This document shows positions 34,200 to 43,141 of a DNA stretch of 51,775 nt, in pieces. Source of the stretch: Colwellia sp. Lineage in GTDB: Bacteria > Pseudomonadota > Gammaproteobacteria > Enterobacterales > Alteromonadaceae. Within the stretch, counting starts at the first letter, position 1; every line of letters begins with the position of its first letter. A program made the position numbers and the translations under genes. The stretch covers positions 1 through 51,775 of the forward strand of contig JABSOX010000035.1 in NCBI GenBank assembly GCA_013215655.1, read 5' to 3'. Below the pieces are notes generated by a model. It was not told the DNA's origin, searched no databases, and saw only the letters and a list, made by a program, of their open reading frames with translations.

Positions 34200-34745
34200 A
34201 TGACAATCTATATTTCTCTACTACGCGGTATTAATGTTAGTGGTCAGAAAAAAATAAAAATGGCTGATTTAAGCGCATTATATGAATCAATTGGTTTAAA
34301 AGATGTTGTCACTTATATTCAAAGTGGTAACGTTATTTTTAAAAACAACCAAGATACTCAAAAACTTAAGGCTTTATTAGAACAAAATATTGAACAACAT
34401 TTCTCGTTTCAAGTGCCCGTCGAAGTTATCCCACTTAGTGAGTTTATGGTGATCAATGAACAGCTACCGTTTACGAATATTGATCTTGAGTTAGATGGAA
34501 CAAAAGTACTGCTAACCTTTCTTTCAGAGGCACCTCAAGCTGAGTTAGTTGAAAAATTAATGAGCTATGTAAAGGCACCAGAGCAATTAATTATCAAGGA
34601 AAAAGTTATTTATCTACACTGTCCAAATGGTTATGGCAAAACAAAACTGTCTAACAACTTTATCGAAAGTAAACTCAAAGTAACGGCAACCACACGTAAT
34701 TTAAAGAGCATTGTTAAATTATCCTCGTTAGCACTAGAACTTTAA
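34200..34745 (+). CDS. DUF1697 family protein
   Basis: 181 aa. It begins IYISLLRGINVSGQKKIKMADLSALYESIGLKDVVTYIQSGNVIF split across the two typical blocks (LLRGINVG..-like and YIQSGNVIF) and ends with TTRNLKSIVKLSSLA, the DUF1697 C-terminal motif (TxRNwxTvxkl). The family has no assigned function. Cytoplasmic. A perfect 13-bp hairpin follows 32 bp after its stop. Confidence 0.88.
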   Translation: MTIYISLLRGINVSGQKKIKMADLSALYESIGLKDVVTYIQSGNVIFKNNQDTQKLKALLEQNIEQHFSFQVPVEVIPLSEFMVINEQLPFTNIDLELDGTKVLLTFLSEAPQAELVEKLMSYVKAPEQLIIKEKVIYLHCPNGYGKTKLSNNFIESKLKVTATTRNLKSIVKLSSLALEL

Positions 34746-34776
34746 ATTCCCTCCCCTCCATATAAAAATACATCCT

Positions 34777-34807
34777 ACAGACCATGGAATACTCTTCCAT
34801 GGTCTGT
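34777..34807. terminator. Hairpin ending the LysE-DUF1697 gene run
   Basis: ACAGACCATGGAA (34777-34789) and TTCCATGGTCTGT (34795-34807) are exact complements around a 5-nt loop. The T-tract is short (TTTAG), so termination may be partial. Confidence 0.65.
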
Positions 34808-34899
34808 TTAGAATATCTCGTAAAAAACAGAGTTGCCAAACAATACAATGAAATCTAAATAACAAAAGTAAAATAAACAAGACTCCAAGTATAAAATAT

Positions 34900-34941
34900 T
34901 TGACATCAAAACGAAGTCAACATAAGATGACACCAAGTCAA
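34900..34941 (+). promoter_or_regulatory. Sigma-70 promoter with overlapping operator-like repeats
   Basis: TTGACA (34900-34905) and TAAGAT (34923-34928) are spaced by exactly 17 bp. The -35 TTGAC forms an inverted repeat with GTCAA at 34916-34920, and AAGTCAA recurs at 34935-34941. The downstream operon encodes an XRE regulator, which may bind these repeats and repress itself. Confidence 0.6.
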
Positions 34942-34976
34942 AAATACTTAACACGCTATAAACATTAAAGGTCATT

Positions 34977-35435
34977 ATGTCTTACAAAGAAAGAAGTATA
35001 TGGGCGTCATTAGCCATTCTTATCTATATTTGGTTTGAATATTTTTCAGGAATGAATCAGCTATACGGCTCACAAAAACTGACGGTTGATTCAATTAATG
35101 AGTTACTGCTAGATGCAGTGATCATGACCATTGTTTTAGAGATTTTACTACAAATAGTCATAGCGATTATCGATCATAAAGATGCTAACTATGATGAGGA
35201 TGAACGAGATAAACTGATTACCCTGCATGGCTGCAATAATGCCTACTACTTTCTCTTAGTAGGTGCACATCTCGCTGTTTTTTACAGTGTATTCCCGACA
35301 CTAAAAACCTATATTTTACCCTCGATAGATTTACCCAACGGCTATTTTGTTATGCATCTAATTATCATTTTTGCGTTATTATCTGAAATAATAAGACTAG
35401 CAACCCAAATACGTTATTACCGTAGAGGCTTTTAA
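34977..35435 (+). CDS. Four-helix membrane protein paired with an XRE regulator
   Basis: 152 aa, four predicted transmembrane segments (about 9-25, 47-67, 92-110, 121-140) separated by an acidic [12 protein letters not shown] loop. It resembles the small membrane proteins that precede YozG-type HTH genes; no catalytic residues are seen. ATG at 34977 with AAAGG upstream. It ends 1 bp before the XRE gene, so the pair is one unit. The membrane protein may control the regulator by tethering or by sensing. Confidence 0.65.
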   Translation: MSYKERSIWASLAILIYIWFEYFSGMNQLYGSQKLTVDSINELLLDAVIMTIVLEILLQIVIAIIDHKDANYDEDERDKLITLHGCNNAYYFLLVGAHLAVFYSVFPTLKTYILPSIDLPNGYFVMHLIIIFALLSEIIRLATQIRYYRRGF

Positions 35436-35436
35436 T

Positions 35437-35655
35437 ATGAGCAAAGTCATTACTAATAATATTCGTAGGTTGCGTTTTGATTTTGATGAAATGACTCAGA
35501 AAGTTTTAGCTGATGCGATAAGTGTTTCAAGACAAACCGTAGTTGCCATTGAAAAAGGGAAATATTCTCCTTCTCTTGAAGTCGCTTTTAAAATAGCCGA
35601 TGTTTTCAATACCAGTTTAGATAAGGTATTTCAATATCAAGAAATTGACGAATAA
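35437..35655 (+). CDS. XRE-family helix-turn-helix regulator (YozG-like)
   Basis: 72 aa, consisting almost wholly of the [43 protein letters not shown], with the [16 protein letters not shown] recognition helix typical of the YozG/“helix-turn-helix transcriptional regulator” group, and a final [14 protein letters not shown]. Partner of the membrane protein immediately upstream. Target sites are probably the repeats at 34900-34941. Confidence 0.9.
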   Translation: MSKVITNNIRRLRFDFDEMTQKVLADAISVSRQTVVAIEKGKYSPSLEVAFKIADVFNTSLDKVFQYQEIDE

Positions 35656-35743
35656 GTAAACAGTTTGTAGAAGGGCCGTGATAATACCAACCCGTATAGG
35701 AAAGTGATCACTTAGCGAGAGTTCTTTATGCAGAATAGCATTA

Positions 35744-38569
35744 TTACCATAACACTTGGTCTATTTCATTAAGCATATGTTGAGCAATATCATTCACTTG
35801 CTCAACTTCATTGGCTTTAATAATTGACTCAAGCTTTATCGATTTTTCAGATAAAAGCGAAAAACCAAACATCTGTGCGGCACCCGCAATGCGATGTGCC
35901 AATTGTGACAGTTTTTCCAAATCATTATTTTTAAGCAACAAGAGCAAGTCTTGCTGCTCTAATACAAGATTAGATTTAAATTGCGCCACTAAATCTGACA
36001 TATCAATATTAGCAAGTGACTTTTCAGTTTCATCTATAGAATCAATAGCGCCGTAATATTTAGCAATCGTAGTAATAAATAGCGTTCTCTCAATAGGTTT
36101 CTTAAGGTGCCCATCAAAACCTAGGCTAAGATATTGCTCAACCTCATGAGCCATAGCATTAGCGGTTAAGGCAAAAATAGGTGCTGTACAGCCTTTTTGC
36201 TTCAAAACTTTAAATGCTTCAAGACCATCCATTTCTGGCATTTGTATATCAAGTAAAATTAGCTGCGGTTGCTGCTCAAGAAAAACATCGACAGCTTCTT
36301 TGCCATTGATTGCCGTAAAAACCTCTAATCCTAAATTTTTTAATAAGCGAGCAATTAAACGGCGATTATCATCATGGTCATCAGCAAGTAAAATGGTTCC
36401 CGATAAGGTATTTACCACTTCGTTATTTTCTCCGTCAATAACTGATATCGTGCTTATTGGAGAATATTGATCAACGTTATGTAAACAAGGCAGTATCAAA
36501 GAAAAAACACTTCCATAGTTTAAGGTACTTTCTACGGCGATTTTTCCGCCCATTAATTTAGCCAGTTGATCAGATAAACATAAACCTAAACCTGAACCAC
36601 CAAAACGTCGACTAATACTACTGTCTCCTTGAGTAAAACTTTCAAAAACCTGTTGCAGCTGAGTTTCACTCATGCCGATACCGCTATCAGTAATTTTAAA
36701 TAACAAGGTGTCTTTTTCAGTAGAAATGGTAAGTTCAACATGACCACGAGTGGTAAATTTAATCGCATTAGAGCATAAATTTATTAAAATTTGCTTCAAG
36801 CGCATCGCATCTATATTAATATAAAAAGGCGTGGGTAACGCGTGAACAATCTCAAAAGTCAAACCTTTAGCTTTCGCTTGTTCAGTAAACATATTCATTA
36901 ATTCATGCAATATAACGTAAAGATCTTGCTTTTTAAGGTCTAACTCAAGCTTGTTTGCTTCTACTTTACTCAAATCAAGAATATTATTAATAAGATCAAG
37001 TAAATGCAGACTATTACCGTGAATAATCTCAACTTCTTTGTGTAAATAAGCTTCGTCAACATCGCCATTAATAATGGCTTCAGCTTGGCCGATGACTGAG
37101 GTTAGTGGTGTTCTAATTTCATGGCTCATATTAGCCAAAAACTGGCTTTTAACCGCATTAGCTTTTACTAGTTCATCGGTCAACATCACTAAGGTATGTG
37201 TTCTTTCTTCAACTTTATTTTCTAGTTCAAGTTTTAAGCGACGTTCAATATTTCGCCTTGAAATGAAAAATAATAAAACAAACGATAATAGCGTGGCGAC
37301 AATAATAAAATTCTGTTGTTGTTGCTCTTGTGCCTGCTTCAGCTGTTGCATATTTTTATTTTGCTGCAAATATTCTACTTGTTGCTTTAATTGCTCGGCC
37401 TCAAAACGTGCTAGTTCAACATTAAGCGCTTTATTCGCTCGAATACTGTTTTGCATCGCATAACGTCTATGCACTTTAATTGCTTGTTGGGTTTTATTTT
37501 GTGCCGCATAAACTAACGAAAACAACGCTAAATTATCATTTATTTGATGCTGATAATTCATATCAGTTGCTGCTTTATTAGAGCGCTGTAAATACTCATG
37601 TGCCTGTTCAATATCACCTAAGTAAAAATGCGCTTTGGCTAAACTATACAAACCACCCGCATAAGCATTTTGATGACCAGATTCTTCACTTAATTTTATC
37701 GATTTTTGTGCATATTCTATTGCATTTCCAGGCTGATTAAGCACGTTATAAAGTTCAGCTAAATTATGTAACTGCGAAGCGCTATTATACTGATCATTAC
37801 TATTTTGATAGAAACTTAATGCCTTGAGAAGGTATTTCAGCGCTAATGGAAATTGACCTGAATGTTTATAAGCAATACCAATATCACCATGCACATTGGC
37901 AAGCCCCACTTTATCTTTCAATTCAATACGTTTTTTTATCACTTGTTGGAATAAATCAATGGCTATATCGTAACGCTGTAAACGCAAATAAAGACCAGCA
38001 ATGTTATAACGAATATCCACTTTATCGACTGTGGAGCCTAATTTTTGATAAATAACTTCGGCCTGCTTATAGCGAGTTAGCGCTTGCTGTGTATCACCCA
38101 TTGCCGCATATACCAAACCAACATTATTAAGTAAATTTGCATGTTTTATTGGTGTATTTTCACTACGGTAATAAGTAAGAGACGTTTGATAAGCAACTAA
38201 TGCTTGCTGGTTCTCTCCTTTAAAATAGTGAAAGATACCCACATATTTAGCCGCGTCGGCCTCTACTTGAATGAAATGCTGCTCTTGAGCAAAATGCTGT
38301 ACTTTTTGAAAAGACTTAAGGGCACCAGTTAAATCACCTAGCGCATGATAAGTACGACCGAGTAAAAACAATACTGAGGCGAATTCCTTCGGTGATAATA
38401 ATTGTGATTTTTTGAGTTGATTAAGCTGCGCTATAGCCTCATTTTTATCGACAAGTTTTTCTATAGCCGTTAGTTGTTTAGCAAGAGATATTTCGAGTGC
38501 TACAACATTGTGTATACAAAGAGTACTAACGAGCAGGACGATCGTGTAACTGATAACAAACCGAGTCAT
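35744..38569 (-). CDS. TPR-sensor hybrid histidine kinase with receiver and Hpt domains
   Basis: 941 aa. A signal sequence (1-25) leads to a periplasmic array of TPR repeats (about 55-380), a coiled coil rich in Gln/Lys, one transmembrane segment (about 418-436, NFIIVATLLSFVLLFF), then HisKA with H in ANMSHEIRTPLTS, HATPase with ILINLCSNAIKFT, DSGIGMS and GGSGLGL, a receiver with LLADDHDDNRR and phospho-acceptor in ILLDIQMPEMDG, and a C-terminal Hpt with His in LAHRIAGAAQMFGF. The complete His-Asp-His chain implies output to a separate regulator, which is not adjacent. The ligand or partner bound by the TPR domain is unknown. Confidence 0.92.
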   Translation of the reverse strand: MTRFVISYTIVLLVSTLCIHNVVALEISLAKQLTAIEKLVDKNEAIAQLNQLKKSQLLSPKEFASVLFLLGRTYHALGDLTGALKSFQKVQHFAQEQHFIQVEADAAKYVGIFHYFKGENQQALVAYQTSLTYYRSENTPIKHANLLNNVGLVYAAMGDTQQALTRYKQAEVIYQKLGSTVDKVDIRYNIAGLYLRLQRYDIAIDLFQQVIKKRIELKDKVGLANVHGDIGIAYKHSGQFPLALKYLLKALSFYQNSNDQYNSASQLHNLAELYNVLNQPGNAIEYAQKSIKLSEESGHQNAYAGGLYSLAKAHFYLGDIEQAHEYLQRSNKAATDMNYQHQINDNLALFSLVYAAQNKTQQAIKVHRRYAMQNSIRANKALNVELARFEAEQLKQQVEYLQQNKNMQQLKQAQEQQQQNFIIVATLLSFVLLFFISRRNIERRLKLELENKVEERTHTLVMLTDELVKANAVKSQFLANMSHEIRTPLTSVIGQAEAIINGDVDEAYLHKEVEIIHGNSLHLLDLINNILDLSKVEANKLELDLKKQDLYVILHELMNMFTEQAKAKGLTFEIVHALPTPFYINIDAMRLKQILINLCSNAIKFTTRGHVELTISTEKDTLLFKITDSGIGMSETQLQQVFESFTQGDSSISRRFGGSGLGLCLSDQLAKLMGGKIAVESTLNYGSVFSLILPCLHNVDQYSPISTISVIDGENNEVVNTLSGTILLADDHDDNRRLIARLLKNLGLEVFTAINGKEAVDVFLEQQPQLILLDIQMPEMDGLEAFKVLKQKGCTAPIFALTANAMAHEVEQYLSLGFDGHLKKPIERTLFITTIAKYYGAIDSIDETEKSLANIDMSDLVAQFKSNLVLEQQDLLLLLKNNDLEKLSQLAHRIAGAAQMFGFSLLSEKSIKLESIIKANEVEQVNDIAQHMLNEIDQVLW

Positions 38570-38585
38570 TAATCAAATCCAAGAA

Positions 38586-38608
38586 GATGAATATTTGTAA
38601 TATTCATC
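38586..38608. terminator. Perfect 10-bp hairpin between channel and kinase genes
   Basis: GATGAATATT (38586-38595) and AATATTCATC (38599-38608) with a 3-nt loop. It lies in the 135-bp gap, near the kinase start. On the minus strand CTTCTTGG follows, so it could be a weak terminator for the channel gene or an operator of the kinase. Confidence 0.4.
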
Positions 38609-38704
38609 AACAATATCTTCAACATAATATACTAATATCATTAAATGAATGTGCAAATAACTATAGCCAATTTATGTGAAGAATGCCCGATTTTAAAGAG
38701 AACT

Positions 38705-39535
38705 TTACTCTTTCTTTTGATTTATTAAAATCGATTTTATTTCTGCCAGATCGTGTTCGAGTCGCTCGATTTGTGCCCTACTTGCTGGCTCGCCACCCTC
38801 ACCACTCTCACCATGAGATTCTGCTCGAAAGTTTTCGTGCTCTTCACTCATCACTTCTAAAATAGTACCAACCATCATATTAAAAAAGATAAATGCCGTT
38901 AAAAAGATAAAGGTTAAATAATAAATCCAACTAAGCGGATGCACCGCCATAGTTTCATACATAACATCCGTCCAATCTTCAAACGTTGCCACCCTAAATA
39001 ACGTTAACATCGAAATTGAAACATCTCCCCACAGCACTTCATTTATAGTGTGAAACATTATGCTGCCAATGGCGGCATAAATATAAAAAATAACAAACAT
39101 TAATAACGCAATGTAACCCATACGAGGAATAGCTTTAATAAGGGCATTTATCAGCAGTCTTAGCTCAGGCACCATAGAAACTAATCGCAATACCCTAAAG
39201 ACACGTAATAATCGAGCAAGAAGAACACCAGAACCACCTGCGGGGATCAAACTACCAATAACAATAATAGTATCGAATATATTCCAACCACTTTTGAAAA
39301 AGTGTTTTTTATTTTTAAAAGCTAAAAAACGAATGGTGAGTTCAATAACAAAAAACACCGTAATCGCACTATCTAAAAACGATAGAACGGTGACGACTTC
39401 TGGGGACAAGTCATGAGTTTTTGCGCCAATCATCAAAGCTGACATAATAATGACGGCAATAATAGACCACTGAAAAATACCGCTAGAGTCTATTTTTTTA
39501 AGTCGACGTTGCAGTCGAAAAACAAGTGAAGCCAA
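38705..39535 (-). CDS. Voltage-gated cation channel (NaChBac type) with a calcium-like filter
   Basis: 276 aa, six transmembrane segments. S4 (about 106-120, LARLLRVFRVLRLVS) has Arg at every third position as voltage sensor. The pore loop reads T184-F-E-D-W-T-D190, at the position of the TLESWS filter of bacterial sodium channels. It carries acidic residues at the same places as the engineered calcium-selective filter TLDDWSD. A cytoplasmic acidic/Gly-rich neck and a C-terminal coiled coil (RAQIERLEHDLAEIKSILINQ) should assemble the tetramer. Spacing of 55 bp from the gloC-like gene suggests a shared transcript. Confidence 0.92.
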   Translation of the reverse strand: MASLVFRLQRRLKKIDSSGIFQWSIIAVIIMSALMIGAKTHDLSPEVVTVLSFLDSAITVFFVIELTIRFLAFKNKKHFFKSGWNIFDTIIVIGSLIPAGGSGVLLARLLRVFRVLRLVSMVPELRLLINALIKAIPRMGYIALLMFVIFYIYAAIGSIMFHTINEVLWGDVSISMLTLFRVATFEDWTDVMYETMAVHPLSWIYYLTFIFLTAFIFFNMMVGTILEVMSEEHENFRAESHGESGEGGEPASRAQIERLEHDLAEIKSILINQKKE

Positions 39536-39590
39536 AATACTATTCTCTGTATTAAAAGGTTAAATAAGTTACAAAAAAAGCCAATTAGCA

Positions 39591-40235
39591 CTAATTAGCT
39601 TGATCACCAACAAATGGATTAGTGCGTCGTTCTTCACCAAAAGTACTCATCGGCCCATGACCGGGAATAAAACGGACATCGTTACCCAGTGGAAATAGTT
39701 TTTCTCTAATCGATTTTATTAAAGCTTCCTGATCGCCACGAGGAAAATCAGTACGACCAATTGAGCCCTTAAAGAGTACATCTCCCACTTGTGCTAATTT
39801 AGACTCGCGATGGAAAAAGACCACGTGTCCCGGTGTATGACCTGGGCAAAAATATACTTCAAACTCAATGTTGCCAAATGACACCGTATCATTTTGTGTT
39901 AACCAACGGTCTGTTTCAAAATGTTCAGCATCAGTAAAACCAAAGCGTTGTTTTTGCTCTGGAATTAAATCAATCCAAAACTTATCTTCTTGATGAGGCC
40001 CTTCAATAGCAACATTATACTTTTTTGCTAAAGCATCAGTTGCTCCAGCGTGATCAATATGAGCATGAGTGAGTAGCACTTTATCTAAAGTTACTCCTTC
40101 ATCTCTAATTGCGGCACTAATAATATCAATGTCGCCACCGGGATCAACTACCGCACCTTGCATCGTTTCATCACACCAAAATAATGTACAATTCTGTTGA
40201 AATGGCGTTACCGGAATAATTTTGAATTGGAGCAT
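39591..40235 (-). CDS. gloC: Metallo-beta-lactamase-fold hydrolase, glyoxalase II-like (GloC/YcbL)
   Basis: 214 aa. It starts MLQFKIIPVTPFQQNCTLFWCDE, the YcbL/GloC opening, and has AVVDPGGD, THAHIDHAGA (HxHxDH), FCPGHTPGHVVFF, AQVGDVLFKGSIGRTDFP and FIPGHGPMS. These are the full dinuclear site of the single-domain type II glyoxalases. It should hydrolyse S-lactoylglutathione or a related thioester in the cytoplasm. It precedes the channel gene on the same strand. Confidence 0.88.
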   Translation of the reverse strand: MLQFKIIPVTPFQQNCTLFWCDETMQGAVVDPGGDIDIISAAIRDEGVTLDKVLLTHAHIDHAGATDALAKKYNVAIEGPHQEDKFWIDLIPEQKQRFGFTDAEHFETDRWLTQNDTVSFGNIEFEVYFCPGHTPGHVVFFHRESKLAQVGDVLFKGSIGRTDFPRGDQEALIKSIREKLFPLGNDVRFIPGHGPMSTFGEERRTNPFVGDQAN

Positions 40236-40457
40236 ATCAAGTTGCGTCCTAAAAATGTGAAAGGTGTATCAGCAATTGATATATATTGGGTCATTCTCTT
40301 TAATTCCAAGCTTTCATTAAATCACTAAATTTTCTTAGAATATCCATATATTTACAAAAATGAAAAAACGATAATAACATTTTTTTAAAAAGGCTTTGCT
40401 AACTGATCTGAACTAGGTAAGCTCATCTGCAAATAAAAATAAGAACTAGTAGTATAT

Positions 40458-41795
40458 ATGACAAAAACAAGAGATTCTTTTCATTCACGAATTGGCTTTG
40501 TATTAGCTGCCGCAGGCTCTGCAATAGGCCTTGGTAATATTTGGGGTTTTCCAACACAAGCCGCTAACAATGGTGGAGGTGCGTTCTTATTTGTATACCT
40601 CATTGTTACCATATTACTCGCTTTACCGGCTTTATATGCCGAAATATATATAGGTAATCAAGCACAAAAAAATCCGATTGGCGCTTTAAAAGAAGCCTGT
40701 CAAGATACTTCAAAAAGACTTGGTAAATATGGTGGTTTGGTTGGCATGACTGGCGCTGTCATGATGCTAAGTTTTTACACCATAGTTGCTGGTTGGATGT
40801 TTGCTCATGCTCTTTCTCCACTTGCTGAACTTATGGGGCTAATGGATATATCTCAGTGGTTATCAACGTCCAGTATTCAAAGAAACTTACTTTTTACACC
40901 GTTATTTATTTTATTAGGTGCTGCAATTATTCATCAAGGAGTAAATGCGGGTATTGAAAAATGGTCGGCACGATTAATGCCGTTGTTAATCATTATGTTA
41001 ATAGCTTTAATCATTTATATATTAGGGCAGCCTGGTGCAGAAAAAGGCCTAGCCTTATACCTTATCCCTGATTGGTCACAAGTTACCAATCCTAAACTTA
41101 TTGTCGCTGCAATGGGACAAGCCTTCTTTTCACTTTCTATTGGTGTAGGCGGGATGATGGTTTATGGCTCTTATATGGAAAAAGGCAAGGATATTGGTAA
41201 ATTGGTAATATCGATAACGGCACTTGATACCTGTATTGCCTTTATGGCAGGTCTACTGATCATTCCAGCGATATTTGTTGCTCAAGAAGCAGGCATTGAA
41301 GTCTTTAAGAACAATCAATTAATTGGTGAAGGTCAGTTAATCTTCAATATATTACCGCAACTATTTAATGCGATGGGCACTGCTGGATTATTTGTTGCCA
41401 GTGCTTTCTTTATGCTACTTTCTATTGCCGCATTAACCTCAACTATTTCATCAACCGAAGTACCTGTTGCTTATTTAGTTGAAGACAAATCATTCAGTCG
41501 TAGAAAAGCCACTTGGTTAGTATCACTGATTGTACTTATTGCTAGCATGACGCTTATCGCCTTTTTTGACTCTTTATTTGCTGTAGTTATTCGGGTCTTA
41601 ACCACCATAATGCAGCCACTAAGTTGTCTCTTTTACTTTATTGTTGTTGGTTGGTTATGGAAACGTGGTAATAAACTAAGAGATGTGAGTTTACAAAAAA
41701 CCAATAAGTTATTGCGCTGGTGGGCCAATTATCTACGTTTTGTTTGCCCTGTATTATTAAGTGTAGTTTTTGTAAATGTTGCTATTCTTAACTAA
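40458..41795 (+). CDS. Sodium-dependent transporter of the NSS (SNF) family
   Basis: 445 aa, 11-12 transmembrane segments. The first helices carry FVLAAAGSAIGLGNIWGFPTQAANNGGGAF split over the typical sodium/substrate site (GSAIGLGNIWGFP), and TM6/TM8 regions carry FFSLSIGVGGMMVYGSYM and STISSTEV. This is the LeuT-type fold that imports amino acids or amines with sodium. The substrate is unknown. It is divergent from the gloC-like gene and ends at a strong bidirectional terminator. Confidence 0.93.
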   Translation: MTKTRDSFHSRIGFVLAAAGSAIGLGNIWGFPTQAANNGGGAFLFVYLIVTILLALPALYAEIYIGNQAQKNPIGALKEACQDTSKRLGKYGGLVGMTGAVMMLSFYTIVAGWMFAHALSPLAELMGLMDISQWLSTSSIQRNLLFTPLFILLGAAIIHQGVNAGIEKWSARLMPLLIIMLIALIIYILGQPGAEKGLALYLIPDWSQVTNPKLIVAAMGQAFFSLSIGVGGMMVYGSYMEKGKDIGKLVISITALDTCIAFMAGLLIIPAIFVAQEAGIEVFKNNQLIGEGQLIFNILPQLFNAMGTAGLFVASAFFMLLSIAALTSTISSTEVPVAYLVEDKSFSRRKATWLVSLIVLIASMTLIAFFDSLFAVVIRVLTTIMQPLSCLFYFIVVGWLWKRGNKLRDVSLQKTNKLLRWWANYLRFVCPVLLSVVFVNVAILN

Positions 41796-41839
41796 TTTAA
41801 GAATAGCGTTTATCTAACTCTCTTTTACAAAAACGTATG

Positions 41840-41876
41840 AAAAGAGTATGAAATTAATTATTTCATGCTCTTTTTT
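41840..41876. terminator. Bidirectional terminator between convergent genes
   Basis: AAAAGAGTATGAAAT (41840-41854) pairs with ATTTCATGCTCTTTT (41860-41874), one G-U, loop 5 nt, with T-rich DNA on the right and A-rich on the left. It sits between the convergent transporter and cyclase genes. Confidence 0.85.
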
Positions 41877-41896
41877 AATCTCCAATCTTACCATAT

Positions 41897-43087
41897 TTAA
41901 ACACTTACCTTATTACGACCATTTTTCTTCGCTCGATATAAGGCTTGATCGGCAACTTTTAATGCTTGCGCAAAACCTTGCTTATTTTGCCGTTGAGCAA
42001 CACCAATTGAAATGGTGACACCAACCGTTTTTAAATCACTGTTCTTTTTATTATTACGTGCCTGTTTGGTTGCTCTTTGCGGATGGCGAATAACAATTTT
42101 GTAATCAGCAATACTTTGGCGTAAACGTTCTAGTTCATCTAAGGTTTGCTCTATATCTTTCCTTGAAAAAACAACCGTAAATTCCTCTCCACCATAACGA
42201 AAGACCTTACCGCCATTTTTAACTTGCGCTAATTTACTGGCGACTAACTTTAAAACTTGGTCGCCAATATCATGTCCGTAAGTATCATTAAATTTCTTGA
42301 AATGATCGATATCGAGCATCGCAACGGTATATTTTCGCCCTAGCGATAACGATAATTGATTAAGGGCTCTGCGCGATGGCAAAGCGGTGAGCTCATCACG
42401 ATATGCCAAAAAGTAGGAATCAATGACCACCACTAACAAATAATAACAAACTAGTAGCGTTAAAATAATAGTCCAAGGTAATAGCAATAATTGATAATAC
42501 GCTAAGCACCACACCAGATAACTAATGAAAAGTGCAATCACTAATAAGCTACCAGTAGAGATACTGCGCCACAATAATAATAGCCCTGCAATGATCATTG
42601 GAAATTCTATGGCTAAGTAACTTTCTAAGCCTGTTGATATTTGTTTCACTCGAAGATATTCAAGCAACCATATACTGATGAATTGCCATGAAAAAGCGAC
42701 TACACCACATAAGCTAAGAGCAATAATACGACCCAAGCCATGAATTGAAATAACACCACGGTCTTTAACTAAAGATAAAAAAGAGAAAATAAAGAATCCG
42801 CAGAGAAATAACCACTGTGGATGGGAGTTCAACCAAGCAGACCAAAGCAATTCATTGCTGATACTAAAGTAAAACAACAGCCAAACAGCACTTAAAAAAG
42901 CAAAGCGACTACGACTAAACTGCGACGAAAAAATGATTATGATACCAAATAAACCATAAAGTGCATGTTCAATAATGGGTAACTGTATTTGCCACAAAGC
43001 TTTTGTTTCAATGACACTATAAAAAATACTAGCTATAAGCAATAAGCTAATAAATGTGGTTTTTAAGCCTCTTACAACATTCAACAA
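41897..43087 (-). CDS. Membrane diguanylate cyclase (GGDEF)
   Basis: 396 aa. About eight transmembrane helices fill the first ~230 residues, followed by a GGDEF domain with TALPSRRALNQL, MLDIDHFKKFNDTYGHDIGDQVL and the active site RYGGEEFTVVF (GGEEF, an active variant), ending ADQALYRAKKNGRN. No RxxD inhibitory site precedes GGEEF, so product inhibition is not expected. It makes cyclic di-GMP from GTP. Start TTG at 43085-43087 with GGAG six nt upstream. It opposes the HD-GYP enzyme at 24863. Confidence 0.93.
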   Translation of the reverse strand: MLNVVRGLKTTFISLLLIASIFYSVIETKALWQIQLPIIEHALYGLFGIIIIFSSQFSRSRFAFLSAVWLLFYFSISNELLWSAWLNSHPQWLFLCGFFIFSFLSLVKDRGVISIHGLGRIIALSLCGVVAFSWQFISIWLLEYLRVKQISTGLESYLAIEFPMIIAGLLLLWRSISTGSLLVIALFISYLVWCLAYYQLLLLPWTIILTLLVCYYLLVVVIDSYFLAYRDELTALPSRRALNQLSLSLGRKYTVAMLDIDHFKKFNDTYGHDIGDQVLKLVASKLAQVKNGGKVFRYGGEEFTVVFSRKDIEQTLDELERLRQSIADYKIVIRHPQRATKQARNNKKNSDLKTVGVTISIGVAQRQNKQGFAQALKVADQALYRAKKNGRNKVSV

Positions 43088-43141
43088 GCTAAACTCCAGC
43101 TTTCTTTTTCTTTAGTTTAATTTAATAAGTAATATAGTAAC

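Noticed and set aside
35680-35743. Possible short repeat (ACCAACCCGTATAGG region) after the XRE gene
   Set aside because: No second copy was found in the window and no clear stem is present.
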